DNA of 64,000 nucleotides from Cryptomeria japonica (Eukaryota; Streptophyta; Pinopsida; Cupressales; Cupressaceae), in assembly GCF_030272615.1 (NCBI RefSeq), contig NC_081414.1:659072292-659136291 (forward strand), written 5' to 3'. The notes under the pieces are model-generated. The model ran no database searches. It saw nothing but the letters and a program-made list of their open reading frames with translations, and was not told the origin of the DNA. Shown here one piece after another: positions 1 through 13,187 of the stretch. A program made the position numbers and the translations under genes. Within the stretch, counting starts at the first letter, position 1; every line of letters begins with the position of its first letter.

Positions 1-394
1 GCATCCCACCTATATATCATCCTTCCATTCATATACCTACTAGTTTTATGCCTTCTACCATTGTGTCTCACACCATACCTCTTTATCCAGTGTCTCATAC
101 TATTGTTGAGAATCTATGTTAGATGTTACTATAAAATATAAAGATTAGTGATCAAATTTGATTTAATATATAAAATAAATAATCAATAATAATATAATAA
201 TACATGGATAAGTAAAGAGTTTTAACAACCACGATATCATCTACAAAATAAAGTAGAACACATATGTATGTAGGAATTTTTTTATAGATAAAAACCCCTC
301 CAAAGGGAGTCCCAAGATTGTATTAATATACACTAAGAGATTACATAATACACTCAACTTCTCCATTCAATCCGGACAAGGTCAATAACCTCCC
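1..394. other. AT-rich sequence, no gene seen
   Basis: No reading frame, RNA gene or clear repeat edge is recognisable here. It may be the decayed 3' end of the minus-strand copia element whose RNase H begins just to the right, but no LTR terminus could be identified. Confidence 0.3.
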
Positions 395-1313
395 CGCATT
401 AATACAATTTAAGAATACCTATTGGATTAGTAAGTGAATTACATACATTCACCAAAATATTTATATTCTCAATCTAAACCTTCTTATCCTTTATTAGTTC
501 CCAAATAAAATTATATTGTATAATTATATATTTGGTACGAGAATGGTACATATGGTTCTTCATCAAGCAAATAACACCCTATCTATGGTAGTTGATCTTC
601 ACCATATTTTTCTCCAAAGCATTTCTCATATGTAGTAATATTTGTAAGTACACTACTTCCTTACAAGCATGTGTTGTAGCTATGTACTTTACTTTTGAAG
701 TGGAAATAGAAATGGTGTATTGCCTTTTATCCATCTAAATCACTATACCTCTAAATAAAGTAAACATTGAGTTACTCATAGACCTATTGTTGTCCAAATT
801 ACCAACCCAATCTACATTCACAAATCCCTTTTTATTAAACAAATTTACAATAATATTAGTTCCATGATAAAATAGTACTTAAAAAAAATAACGCAAATTT
901 ATAAGCAACCTTATCACATATGTCCAATGTTCTCTACCTTACTCTAGTATATATCATAGCATTCATCAGTAAGTACAACACTTGGATAAGGAACATTATA
1001 CACAATGTTGAATTCATAATGAGATTTAGGAAATTGTTCCAAAGACATATTAGTACTTACAAGTAAGGCAATATTCATTGGAATACTATCTTGCATACCA
1101 AAGATTTCATAGCTTCAAGGTAATTTATTTAATTTTACCAAATATTTTTGTTATCTTGATTCCTATCGATTTCCATACGTACAATATATTTTGTAGCTCC
1201 TAAGCCTTTCACATAAAATTTACTTGAAATATGGGTTTTATGTTCACTCATCATTCATTTATTGTATCCAATGAGAAGCATGCCATCAACACATAAGATA
1301 ACGCATTAAAATT
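395..1313 (-). pseudogene. Decayed Ty1/copia pol, end of RT to RNase H
   Basis: Read on the minus strand with several frame changes and stops, this stretch shows the tail of a copia reverse transcriptase (a degenerate YVDDML-like block near 1290-1300) and the connection region. The RNase H domain follows: a GFVNVDWVGNLD-like block near 830, a KVKYIATTHACKE-like block near 680, and an HSRTKYI block near 540. The order and spacing match the copia RT-RNase H module. It is the downstream half of the element whose upstream half lies at 1854-4070; the two are separated by the insertion at 1314-1853. No intact frame remains, so it is a fossil. Confidence 0.75.
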
Positions 1314-1853
1314 TGTTAGGAATTGCATGTATAAAATATCAATTATATGCAGATAAGTATTAAACACAGGAATGAAAAACACAGAAATAATAATAGCGAA
1401 GAGACAATATTTAATCTGGTTCACTCAATCCCAGGCTATATCCACCAAATAGTGATTCCAATATTATCATCCAGTAATCAAAACTGATTACAACTAGCAA
1501 TCTCCTTGCAACTCAATATCGTTGTAAAGTGCTAAAAAATTCTCTACAGAAAACCCTAACCCTTAGCCTTTTTATCAACATTTATGTCGGTTACAAAATT
1601 AGGGTTACAACATGTCAGCCAATAGAAAAATAACACCCGACGCCTTTATGAAATAATAAAAGTCTTTTTGGCCTTGCAGTGTGTTACCCCTCGACCCTGC
1701 CCTGTATCGCGACAAGGAGCATGCCAGGGGCGCTTCCCCTTGACCCCATCTTGGGGGAACTGCCCCCAAACCCCCATCGAAAAATTGGAGGAAACCACGC
1801 CAATAGAAGTAGGGAAAATTTAATCTCCGAGTCTGATTAGGCTCCATATAACA
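1314..1853. mobile_element. 540-bp LTR-like insertion (solo LTR candidate)
   Basis: This segment starts TGTTAGG and ends ATAACA, giving inverted TGTTA/TAACA ends, and it splits the copia RT between two recognisable halves, so it is an insertion. It contains a GC-rich block of repeated GGGG/CCCC runs near 1690-1790 and a motif resembling 'ctggttcactcaatcc' near 1420 that recurs in the related copy at 19758-20229. No clear target-site duplication was found, so a solo LTR is likely but unproven. The 80-codon minus-strand frame inside the GC-rich block has no recognisable domain and is not called as a gene. Confidence 0.5.
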
Positions 1854-4070
1854 ACAAAAAAATATCTCATTTTTCTTTTATAATAAACACAATTACTTTA
1901 CTTATATTAAATATAAGTTGTATAGGAATTAAACTTCTAAAACTACATTTTCAATGATTGCTTCAAACCATCCAAATATATCATCAACTTATAAACTAGA
2001 TTTTCCTTTCTATTAATCGTAAAATCATTAGGTTGTTTCACGCAAATTTTCACTTTCAAATTCCCATTCCAAAAATAGTTTTAAAATATGTTTTCTCCAC
2101 TTTTAAATCACATGTATTAATGATAGAAATTAGGAATATGATGAAATCTAATTTAATGATAGGAGATAAATTTAATTTGGAATCTTCACCTAAACTTGGG
2201 AATATATTTTTACCACTAGTCTAGCCTTATTCTTCTCCAACTTGCAATTTTCTCTAAATTTATTTTTAAACACCTATTTATAACATATAAGTTTTCTTCC
2301 TTTAGGTAGTTCCATTAGATCAAGTTTCAAGTTCATCCAAGACTGTCATCTTCCCCTTCATAACCTTCTTCTAAGACTCACCCTCCATGGAAGAGAGATT
2401 CATTCATAGACCCAAGAAAATACATAATGAGAATATGTTGGGTTAGAATTTTCAACTGTATTTTATTATCTTATAGGAAATCCTCAAGGGTGAAGCAAGA
2501 GATCATATTCTCTTTTTGAAGGTTCCTCCAAATATTTTTCTACTTATACAACCTCTTGTCCAACTTGCTCATGTTCAAGTGCTTCTTCTTTCTCTTCCTT
2601 TTTTTATTTTGAAATGGATATTTTCCTTTTCACATCCTTTTGGTTGTTTTGATTTAAATAAAAAAATAAATTACATAAAAACCACATTCTTAGCATACTC
2701 TATTTTTAGTTTTAAGATCTAATTTATGTCATTTTTCATTTAGAACATGAGCATAAATTTCATAGACAAATACTCTAAGGCATGCAACAATTGTTTTTTT
2801 ACCTATCTATATTTTAAAGAATATTTAATCAATAGATTAAAATTAGGAGATTTTTTTATCAAATAATAATTATCAACATATTTTGACCAAATTTTTGGGT
2901 CTAGCTCACACCACTTCAAAAACTTCTAGATCTATCCATCAATGTTTTATTCATTTTATAAGGTACATATTTTACTATGGTTTATAATGAATAGTTTTTT
3001 CATTTACAATATGATTGTGTTTGTAAATATATTAAAATTCCTTACAGCAATATCCCCCCAAATTATCTAACATCAAATATTTTATCTTATTGCCTATATG
3101 ATTTTATACAAGTACCTCAAGGTAAGGAACATCCATTGACCAAACATATCATTGTGAATTAACTATCAATATATTTCTCTAGTATTACCAAAAGAAAAAT
3201 TAACTCTATTTTGTTTTCTAATCACACAATAATTAAATAAATTAAAGTCAATATAACAATCTAAAAGAATAACTATCTCTTTACTAACCAAGTTTTAAAT
3301 ATCTTTGTCACTAGTGTTGTCTAATATATGCTACCACAACATACATGATTAAGATGGTTCGGTTACATTAACTAAATATAGAAAGTCAAATATTCTAAAT
3401 ATATGGTGTTCCAACACCTAGTTTTCTATACCCAACTTGCAACCATTCTTATCAAAACTAATATGAACACGAGAACCATTCATCCTTAAGACATAAAGAA
3501 TTTTTTAGCAAGTCTTAAAATGTGGAAAGCATCAATGTTTTTTCACTCTACCATCATTGAATCTTTGATAATTATTTTCACCAAGAAATATCTCACTACA
3601 TCATATTTCTTATAGTTTGAGTACCATTCCTTATGAGGATTCATGTGAAATAAAACAATCAACCATAAGTCATCACTAGCAATGTTCTAGCCCAATAATA
3701 AATGCATCTTCACTAAAAACATCATTTGAAGATTTTTTCTACAATGTTGTTGCAATCCTTATTATTCTCTTGTATACATACTCCTTAATGTGCATTGTTT
3801 TCTCACAATTCTAATATTTCACTTTAATGTTACTAAGAGATTTTGATAAAGTCTTAAATTTATATCTAGACTTCTTCCTACATCCATTTTTCTTAACCCC
3901 CTTTTCCAAAAAATTAGGTAGCTTCAAAATCTTCATCTATGGATTTTCTTTTGAGTTTTCTTAAAAAATAAATCATCTATGTTACCAATATCCATAATCA
4001 ACTTATCATATGAATTGGGTAAATAATGAAGAAAAATATATATTTATCCTCATCTATTTTGATGCTTGTT
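1854..4070 (-). pseudogene. Decayed Ty1/copia gag-pol (5' two thirds)
   Basis: On the minus strand, from right to left, the remains of a copia polyprotein can be followed. A gag tail with a zinc-knuckle-like block lies near 3790-3850. A protease-region block with the MNPHKEWYSNY-like motif lies near 3620. Integrase-region scraps lie near 2900-3400. An RT block reading QPNDFTINRKENLVYK with GLKQSLKM lies near 1945-2045. Stops and frameshifts are frequent throughout. Together with 395-1313 it forms one element on the minus strand, now about 3.1 kb without the insertion. Limits are approximate and no LTRs were recognised. Confidence 0.65.
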
Positions 4071-5150
4071 GGGTCCCAAAATAACTACACAAAAATTACT
4101 ATGTAATAATCAACAACTATACCCTGATGTATACTTGAACCCTATATTCATCAGTATGTCAAGACCAATTATCTATGTAATACCTTTAATATATCTTATT
4201 ACAACACCTTTGCACATGCACCTATAGATATCAATGGCAGTATAATCCCCATGAATGATTTGATTTCATATTACATACATTGTGGCAAGGTGTGGACATG
4301 CATGACATGATTTAATGAAACATGTATAAATCCTAATATACTCCTACAATTAATAAGGACGAAGAGATTGTTTTAATGAAAGTTGATTTGATCTAGATCA
4401 CAAACAAAAAAGAGGAAGAGAACACATCGAACAATGCATCAATAAAACCAAATGTATATTCATGTGAAAACTAGATAATATATTTGATGCAATGTACGTA
4501 CTTAATAATCCATAATGGAACTACAACAACCAACATGCAATCAACAAATGAGCATTACTAGAGCTTCACAATGTATTATATGTTGTTACACATTTATCAA
4601 TCCTTACTTACAAGCATGTCAACAAATATATCAAGAGAAAACACAATAACTATAATTATTCCTCTAAATTGCTACAAACTACCATGGAGACACAACATTA
4701 CATAACCTTTCCTAAACTTTATAGATTGTACCCTAATATTTGTAGACTATATGTGCATCATTTGATACCCTAGAATACGTTTGGAGCATTGGAAACCCAA
4801 AATATTAGATCAATGACCAACTATTTAAATGTAAAATGAACCAATATTTATAGTAGTTACAAGTCATGAGGAGTTTGTTCCCTTGCTACTCAAAGGAATG
4901 CACTTGAAATATAGATTTTAAAAAACATCTAGAACATTGATGGTAGCCCATGTGAGGGAACATCATTTTCCATTTGAAAAATTCATATGGAAACACACTT
5001 AAGAGATTGAATTGCATTTTTTGGTGGGAAAAAAATTCCAAACATTACAAAGTTTTAATTAGGGCCTTCATGGTGATTTAAAATTTGTTGGGGTAGGTGG
5101 AAAGTGAATATTATGAAATGTAAGAAATGTTGGACATTTAAAGGTTGAGG
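4071..5150. other. AT-rich intergenic sequence
   Basis: No coding frame with a recognisable domain and no terminal repeat was seen. It may include the 5' LTR of the adjacent minus-strand copia fossil or the outer part of the decayed gypsy element to the right, but neither could be shown. Confidence 0.3.
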
Positions 5151-7500
5151 GTTGGGGATGACTCATAATTCTTACCACTTGTTGATGAAGGAGAATCTAG
5201 GTTCACTAACAATCCTTATCAACCTGAAATATTGTCCTTGCTTTGTTTGCTTGTTTTCCTTTTTTGTTTGCAAGAATGGATTGTCTAAATTCGAAGAATT
5301 TCAATGGATTTTTGCCCAAGTGTTGACTCCATATTATAGAAGTTCTAAATGGGTATCCAAGGTTTAGTTTGGTGGAAAAAGGAGTAAAATTGGCCAAGTT
5401 ATGGCCAATCTAAATTTTAGCCTCTATTAGGAACAAGTTAGAGGTTTTACTCGTTCCAAAAACCCTTGGAATCATTGATGAGTCCTATTTTTTGCTAAGA
5501 AAAGATGATGCAAGAGCCTCTAGAGGTGTAAGACACAAAAATGATTTATTTTTATTTCTAATAGCTTTGGCTAATACTTGTGAAGTTGTTCCCTCTCAAA
5601 TGTCCTAAAAGGATTAAATTTATAGGGTTTTTATGTTCATAAATTTTACATTTGAGTGTATAGACCTAAAAACTTGCCCAAAGTTGTAGAATTAAAAATT
5701 ACATATTGTGAGATTTTTTCAAGTAGAGATCTAGCTTACAATTGAAGATATCAAAGACTTAATATTTCAAAATTCTTATAAGATTACTTCAAACTAAGTT
5801 ATGATGCTTCTAATGACATTTGAGGCCCCAAAAATTAGCAAAAATCTATTCACAAATTTTTGGTGTTGTAGAGCTTGTCGAGAACTTGAATTTTAAAAAA
5901 TATGGGCTCAATTGGGGCACTAGATTTAATTTATGACCTCTAAATTATCTATTAATTTTTGGAGGGAATTAAAAAAATTTAAAATACTCCTAGAGACATT
6001 GACTCCAAGGTAGGGAAAAGAAGGGAAATTGGCATGTCATCAAAAAGGGCAAAAATCACTTAAGTTTTGGAGCTATATAGAGATAGAAGTCTCTAGAAAC
6101 AAGGAGAATGGATTTGTAATGTGTTGCAGCTTGTTGCATGTTGCATGTCATATTGTTGTTATATAATTGATCATATTTTCAGTAAATAGATCCATATTTG
6201 CATGTATGAAATCCATGCTATTATGTTTTTATAGAGATAACCCCTACCAAAATATTCCATCATGAAGGGAAGCCTACAATTTGTGTCATTTTCATGTTTC
6301 AACAAAATTGAGTAAGTATAGGTAATATGAAGAATCAAAGGTTTTCCCCCACTGAGAAGACATTAGAGGAAAAATAGGTTTTGGGAAAACTTAAAACTCT
6401 CAAAAAATGTTTGAGTTCCCTTGGAACCCCCAATCACCAATGAAGACTTATATTTTGTGATTCTCCCAATCAACACTTGGATGAGTTCCTAGCACTAGTG
6501 GAACTCCTGGTGTTCTGGTCAAGAGTTAGATTGATAAGCAAGGTAAAAGAAATAATGTTATTTCAAAATTCCCAAGTTTGTGGCTAGGTTGGTTTAAGGA
6601 TGTGTAGGTTTCAAGAACCCCTAAAACCTTTGATGAGTTTTAGCTCTTGTCTAAAATATTGATAAGCATAAAGAAAGGATAAAGGCATGAAGTCATTATG
6701 AAAATAAATAGCTTGATAAGATGGTAGTAATTGGATTTCTAAAAAGGCTTCAACCTAATGTGACCAAAGAAAATTGGGCATGAGATCATTGAGAACCTTG
6801 AAAGCTTGATAGAGAGAAAAGTGAAGAATGAGGTCTTAATTAGGATTATAACCCTAATAACCTACTCAGGTTCCTAAGGAAAGCTCAAATGCTTAAAAAA
6901 GGGAGAACTTGAGGGATAGTAATAGTTGCATGGGAGGAAAATGTTCATTTTAATGACAAAAGGAAGTGAATCAAGAGGATGATTAGGGGTGACAGGTTGT
7001 CTAACTTGTTACAAAGTGGAGCTCATGTTAGAGGATATGACTAGTGGATGGCAACTTCACATTTTGGAGTGTGATCTTTGTTGGGAAACTTCTAAATGGT
7101 TTCACATACTCAAGTGTTGTATTTATTTGAGTTTCAAGACTTCTCATGGAAGGCATAATTTTTCATCAAGTTACAAAACTTAGTGTTGAGATTGAGAGGT
7201 TGAAACATGATGAAACTGTAAAATCTCATTGGATTTGAATGTTCAAATATTTGTAAGGCTTAAGAAAATGCCTATGCCAAGAAATGTATGAATCATGTAA
7301 CACCTTGTACTCTTTCTATAATAGAGATTTTGAATATTAATAAAAGAATTCCTATGTTGTTAGAAACTTAGAATTTGTTGCTTGTTCTAGTATCTTGTTA
7401 AGGCACCTAGAACTAAGACTACACCATTTAGTATTAGAGAAAGGATTTATTGTTGGGAGGTGACAATAAGTTGCAAAGAGTGCAATTAATAGGTATACCT
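5151..7500 (+). repeat. Decayed 5' LTR-like region of a gypsy-type element
   Basis: Blocks here recur in the same order at about 9390-9830: an 'agtgttgact...' block with 'aaatgggtat' (5320 against 9550), then 'ggaaaaaggagtaaaattg' (5374), then an 'aatgaagag/cgaaggttttcccc' block (6330 against 9770). The direct order around a gag/protease core suggests two diverged LTRs. Neither boundary nor a target duplication can be fixed. Small open frames in this stretch overlap on both strands and show no domain. Confidence 0.45.
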
Positions 7501-7839
7501 AATTCCCTAGATATTTGTTGTAGGTTGTTAAGAGTCCATCAATTGTAGAGGTTAGAGAGGAATGCTAAAATCATTACAAGGAGAGTTTAGAGGAAATCAA
7601 CATAGGAAGGTATAGAGTTGTTTCCATAAGTATTGAAAGTGAGATACCCCTAAGAAGATGTGTTCCTAGGATGGAGGATATGTTTGATTAGTTTTGAAGA
7701 AGAAACAATTCTTGAGAGACATTTTCTAGGTTGGTAAGTGTAATTGAATGGACTTCCAATTTTTTTGGTAGCATTAAACTCAAAAAATTTGATAGATTGG
7801 GTGGGTGAGTTGGAAGAATATTTTGAATTGGAGGATTTT

Positions 7840-9370
7840 TGTGACCTATAGAGGGTAAAGTTGGTACAAATAAATCTCAAAGTGCATATTTCTCTTTGGA
7901 GAGAATTACAAAGAGAATGGATTGCAAATGGAGAGATGAGGATAACTCGATGGACTTAGATGGTGGCTAGGTTGAAAGAAAACTTTGTTCCTAAAGACTA
8001 TGAAATGGAGCTGTTTAAGAGGATTTGGAACCCAAAATAGGACCTGAGTGTGAAGGACTACATAGACATGTGAATATGTTAATTTTTAATATTCAAGACA
8101 AAATGAGTATGTTGTGGGTTACTGTAGTTGAAGAGGCCTACCAAAATGCCTTAAAGGATAAAGAAAAGTTGTCTAATTGACAAAAAAATAGTTCTAGAGG
8201 TATAGGAAGAGTGTTGCCCAGAAGATGGCTAGTGAGTAATCATAAAGGGAATAAAGTCAATAAAGAATAAGGAAGTACTAAATAAGAGAATTAACCCAAT
8301 TGAGAAACAAGAGGAAAGGACAACTCAATGAGGGGATGAGGTAAATAAATAGAGGATTCTTTGGAAAAAAATTCAATGTGGAGAGGGTGGCCATAGATCC
8401 TTTGAGTGTCCACAATAATGATAGGAAAGTAGTAAGAATAGAACAACTTTAAATCGTCTATCCCAAGAAGATGAAGAAAGTGTGGCATCAACAAAATATG
8501 CAAAAGAGCTAGATAATGGAGAGTTTTACATGTTTAGGAAATTCTTGTTGAAACTAGGAGAGGAGGATGGACCATCTCAAAGGAGCCTTAGATACAAATC
8601 TAGAGGTAAGTTTTGCAAGGTTATTATTGATAGTGGTAGTATAGATCATTTGGTTTCTAAAGAGATGTTAGATAAGTTAGGACTAAAAAGGACTAAACAT
8701 CTACATCCTTATAAATTTTCAAGGTTGTAAAAATAACTTGAATAAGTGGTAAATAAATATTATTTAGTCAATTTCTAAATTGGATCATATAAGGACGAAA
8801 ATATGTGTAATATTTTGTCAATGAGTGTATGACATGTGTTGTTATGAATACCTTGAAAATATGATAAGGAGGTTATCAATAATGGTAGGAGGAATATGTA
8901 CACCATTGTGAAGGGTGGAAAGAAGTATATTTTGAGTTTATTAAAGGAGTAGTCTCATAAATTTCTACATTCAAAAAAGTAGATTGTAAGGTGACTAGAA
9001 ATTTCAAAAGTATTTCAATGGAGGTTCCTATGAAGAAGAATAACATTGAGGATAAAGGAAGTGGTACTGGACCTATGCACCAACAACATCAAGGATTGAA
9101 GAGCATGAAGGCTAAATGTGGTTGCTAGGGAAGTGGGTGTTCAAACAAGAAACATCATAGACCTTAGTTGGAATATTTTAAATTCATTCATGAGGGTTAT
9201 AGGTTTGGTCCACTAGCTAGAGTAAGTGGTGGAAATATTGAAGATACAGAGCAAGAGGAAAGAGGAAAAGGAAAAGATGAGTTGAATAAAGAAGCCAAGA
9301 TAAAGAACAAGCATGGCATCAAAATCTCATGCACATTCCAAAATTCAAGAGTTTTTAACTCATGAAGCAT
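7840..9370 (+). pseudogene. Gypsy-type gag and aspartic protease remnant, no RT
   Basis: The plus-strand frames show a retrotransposon gag core (an LKENFVPKDYEMELFKRIWN-like block near 7980) and a zinc knuckle of the C-x2-C-x3-GH-x4-C type near 8372-8415 (QCGEGGHRSFEC; the first Cys seems lost). A retropepsin domain follows with the catalytic DSG in VIIDSGSIDHLVSKEM near 8620-8670, then a decayed C-terminal part to about 8930 (a GRRNMYTIVKGGKKYIL-like block near 8890). The zinc knuckle is followed by stops and the protease lies in an open piece at 8482-8730. No RT, RNase H or integrase follows before the right LTR-like block, so the element is either internally deleted or of a protease-only, non-autonomous type. 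Confidence 0.65.
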
Positions 9371-10000
9371 TTCATTTTCCCGAAGTGTTTGACGTAAGAG
9401 AATACAAATTCTTTGGAAATCCTCGTCAACAAAATATATTCTTCCTTTTTTTAATTCCTTTATTTATGCTTACAAGAGAGGATGATCTAATTTCCAAGAT
9501 TTTGGTGGATTTCTCTCAAGTGTTGACATTATCTTGTAGAAAGCCCAAATGGGTATATGAGCTTTTATTTTAGTGGAAAAGGGAGTAAAATTGATATTTG
9601 AGCTAGTTCTAGGAACCCCTAGAACCATCGATGATTTATAATTATTGGTAAAATCATCGATAGGTTTATCCTTTAGTTTTTTTGGCTAAGTGAAGATTCC
9701 ATCATGAGGAAAATCCTAAAGAGTGTTTTTTTCAAGTTTGATCAAAATTTACAAAGGCAAATGTATGAAGAGTCGAAGGTTTTCCCCATCAAGAACACAT
9801 CAAAAGAACAAAAAGATCAAGGACTTAGAAATTTTTAATACATACTTGAACTATTCATCCTTGAAATCATATCCACCCTCATGTAGTCATTTTTACTTGA
9901 ATTATGCTAGATAGCTAACCAAAATACACCCAAGGTAACTTTATCAATGTGTATAGTGTTGGAAATCATACATCGTGAAACATCTCATGCATCTATTAGA
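9371..10000 (+). repeat. Decayed 3' LTR-like region
   Basis: This region shares ordered blocks with 5180-6400, as described for the left copy, and lies directly after the gag/protease remnant. The copy is shorter than the left one and its end is not defined. The 9313-9573 open frame lies inside the shared block and is not considered a gene. Confidence 0.4.
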
Positions 10001-10717
10001 CTTTATGAATCATATGAAATATAAAGTCTCAACCTTGCAATTATAAAAGGTTAATATTTTAGTAAATGTACATTTGAGCATGGGGGTGCAAGGGCTATGT
10101 GCCTCAGTGGGGTTTAGGGGAAGCACCCCCAAATATATATGTCGTAAATCTAGATCATCCATCATTAGGTCACAAACCTAATAGTAGAGGTTATGTTGGA
10201 TTTTCTTGACCTAGAAGGTAACCCAATTTTATGAGGGAATTATATTACAACTATGCATTGCACTGAATTATATTGTGAGAATCTGATAATTATTAAGTTG
10301 CCTTTGGATCTCTGATTGGTAATACTCATGTGAAATATTTCTCTACAAATATATTGTAATATTGTTGATTTTTTAATAATATATTGGGAAATTTTTTAGT
10401 ATGGGATTTTTCTTCTAGAAGGATTCTCCCCACATAAATCACTATGTTGTGATATAAATGATATTTATGTTTATTTTTATTTAGCTTATGTAAATTTTGT
10501 AAAGATTTGAAAATTCTTATATAACCCTCATCTCAAGATTAGTGTAGGAAGTTGTTCCACTACTTAGCTTCCTTACATGATTGTATAAGAATTGGATCTA
10601 CTCAAGATGACCTTTGAGGCCTTCAAGTTTTTACCTCACATCATCATAGAAGGCCCTAGGTAAGAATAATTCTTTATGTACAATTTTCACATCTAGAGAC
10701 TTGTGCTACCTAGTAGT
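10001..10717. other. AT-rich sequence with one GC-rich scrap
   Basis: No gene is visible. A short block at about 10080-10135, with runs of GGGG and CCCC around 'agcaccccc', resembles the GC-rich block of the LTR-like insertions at 1314 and 19758, so it may be a fragment of that family. The last five bases (GTAGT) are the left target duplication of the next element. Confidence 0.3.
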
Positions 10718-13173
10718 TGTTAAACACAATGCACCACTAAGAGGGGGGTGAATCATTGGTTCAAAAACTTTTTCCTTTAACTACCCTATGTGTTTATATT
10801 GGTTATCATATCTAACATAAATCTAACTTACCGGTTAGAGGGGATACTAACTCAAAAACACTCACACATAAAGGAGACATCACATAACACCAGCATATAC
10901 GAGGAAAACCCAAGATGGGAAAAACCTCAGTGAGAAATGTTGCTAGAATCTACTGCTCCAATCCAGCCTCACAATGAATCTTTGATTACAATGTTTAGGG
11001 CACCAACTCAAGGAGCTACAACCCCTGCACCAAGCTACAACTCAGTGAAAACCAAATCATGTTTTTATATCAAAGTTATCTTCTTGTTACAAATGGATTT
11101 TGTAACTCTTCTGCAAATCTCTCTACTGGATCTTCTATCCAGATCACTGTCGGTTCTCTGCTAACCCTCACACTACTGCAACCTTACTCTCTGTTGCACT
11201 CTTGCAAGTTCAGCCTCTTCTCCTTCTCTATCGGTTTTTGTCTTTATCGATTCTGCACTATTTCGATTCTCTCTTCTCTCTGCTATACTGCTGCTCTCCA
11301 CCGGTACTACACTTTGTCAGTCATATGCTTGCGTTCTCTGGAATCTTCTGCAACTCTTCTCTATCAGTATGGTCACCACCGATTGCCTCATAATTGCTGG
11401 TTGAACTCTTCAACCCTGATCTCTCTCACAATCAGTCTCTCTTTTGATACTCGTTGAGTACTTGACTGATTTCTTCTCACATGCAACAACACATTCTCAT
11501 AAAGAGGCAACCCTCATCGATTTTGGCTTGCATATTTATAAACTAGTTTTCTCGCCAAAAACTAATTCAAAATTGAGGGGGTTAGGGTTTCTTCTTCGAC
11601 CCCGACACAAACCAAATCCAATCAGATCTCATCCAATCTGATCGCCTAGATTGATGAACTGTAACTCATCAATTAACCCCGCCATTTTCATGCCTTCTAG
11701 AACACACCTTCTATTTTTATCATTCTTCTCTTAACCTGTCAGCGGATTTCTTGGTCAATCACCAAGAATGACTTTATGGTTTCCTTCACTTGCTTCGATC
11801 TGCTCAACCAATTTGTGTTGGATCTCTGTTGTCCATTGACCTTGAGCTACAAACCTTTGTTGTGCATCCTGTGAATCTTGCAGTCAACATAAATGTCAAC
11901 CTGTCACCATCTACCTCGCCACTTGACACTTCACCAACTCAACATGCCAACCTGTGCATGCATGCCATTTCACCTCCATGTGGCCTCTATGTCAGCATCC
12001 AAGTTTTCTTGAACATTTGTGTCAGTATGGATAGGATCACCGACCAAATCCATTACCAAGTTCATCTACCGGCTTACTAACCCTGTCGGTTAAACCCTTA
12101 ACCAGTCTGTCATCAACCTTGCACTTTTCTTCTCTTTCGGTGGAACACTCAACCGTTCAACACTCTTGCTAACCTACCTTATGCATATCCTCATCAAATG
12201 GGAGTCTTCTGCATCTGCACCTTGTTGGATTACTGGTGGACTTACATACTGTTAAACCCCTTGATGACACCATGTCATCAACCTTCAACTATTTCCATCT
12301 GAGACATTTGCATGCCGGTTGCACTCTCTAACTGCAATTGCTCAGCCTTTACTTCTTCATCATCAGACTGGACATCATCTCAACCGGTTTGTCAAAGTTA
12401 CAAACCCATCACTCTTCATTTGTTCCGGCAACTCATCATGCCTACTTTATCAGTCCCATGCATGACCCCGATTTCATGCACATGAGGCATCCTTTTGTTT
12501 TACCGGTGGATCCGATGTGAGCCTTCAAACACCTGCCTTTAACTCTTTTGACTTATCTCATAGAACTATGATGCATACTTTGCATAATAGGAGATAAGTT
12601 CCACTTATTGGTGGTAGTAGATCCTTGTCATCTGCATCTTACAATGCACTTATGTGGCTTCCTTGTTTGTGCAACATATCTTCAAACAGGCACATGTGAT
12701 CCGATGTGGGGCACACTCACTGTCAGGCATCTCTTCACATAGTGATTGTATCTCGATTAGTTGGGAGTCCTGTTGTTCTGCATCCACATAGTGTATTGGT
12801 GACCTATACATCCTTCTCCTCCCGTGTTGATGTGATTTAGGTAACATTTTGCCTCTTCATCTCAAACAATAGCTCAACATTTCACTCATCCTACTTGTAC
12901 ACTGGTCATAAGCTTGTCGGTTGGCAACTACTCATTGTCAACACAACCCTTACCAGTTGACACCCTTTCCTTACCAGTGATAGACTGTACCGGTAACCTG
13001 TCCATTTCATCCACAAAAGTCAAACACTAACTTGTGTACCGGTGACTCCAGTGGTCATTCCTCTGAATGACATTCTCTTCCTTACGATGACTTGCAACAC
13101 TAGTTGACATCAATAACTGCATGTCAACAATACTCCCATACCGGTTGACATCAATGACAACACAATGCCAACA
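10718..13173 (-). repeat. 3' LTR of the gag-only element
   Basis: The 2,456-bp LTR reads TGTTAAACA...GCCAACA on the plus strand and aligns along its whole length with 16571-19015. It is the 3' LTR because the polypurine tract lies immediately to its right. The open frames at 11059-11457 and elsewhere in it recur in the other LTR with different lengths and stops and have no domains, so they are not called as genes. Confidence 0.85.
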
Positions 13174-13187
13174 ATCTCCCCCTTTGG
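13174..13187 (-). other. Polypurine tract
   Basis: On the minus strand the sequence CCAAAGGGGGAGAT lies directly before the 3' LTR, as expected for the plus-strand primer of reverse transcription. Further tracts of nearly the same core (CAAAGGGGGAGA or CAAAGGGGGATA) occur at about 13232-13243, 13254-13265 and 13318-13329. Confidence 0.75.

Noticed and set aside
1605-1847. 80-codon minus-strand frame
   Set aside because: It is produced by the GC-rich block of an LTR-like repeat; no protein features.
11059-11457. 132-codon plus-strand frame
   Set aside because: It lies in an LTR, recurs in the other LTR (16956-17225) with different length, is Ser/Leu-rich and has no domain.
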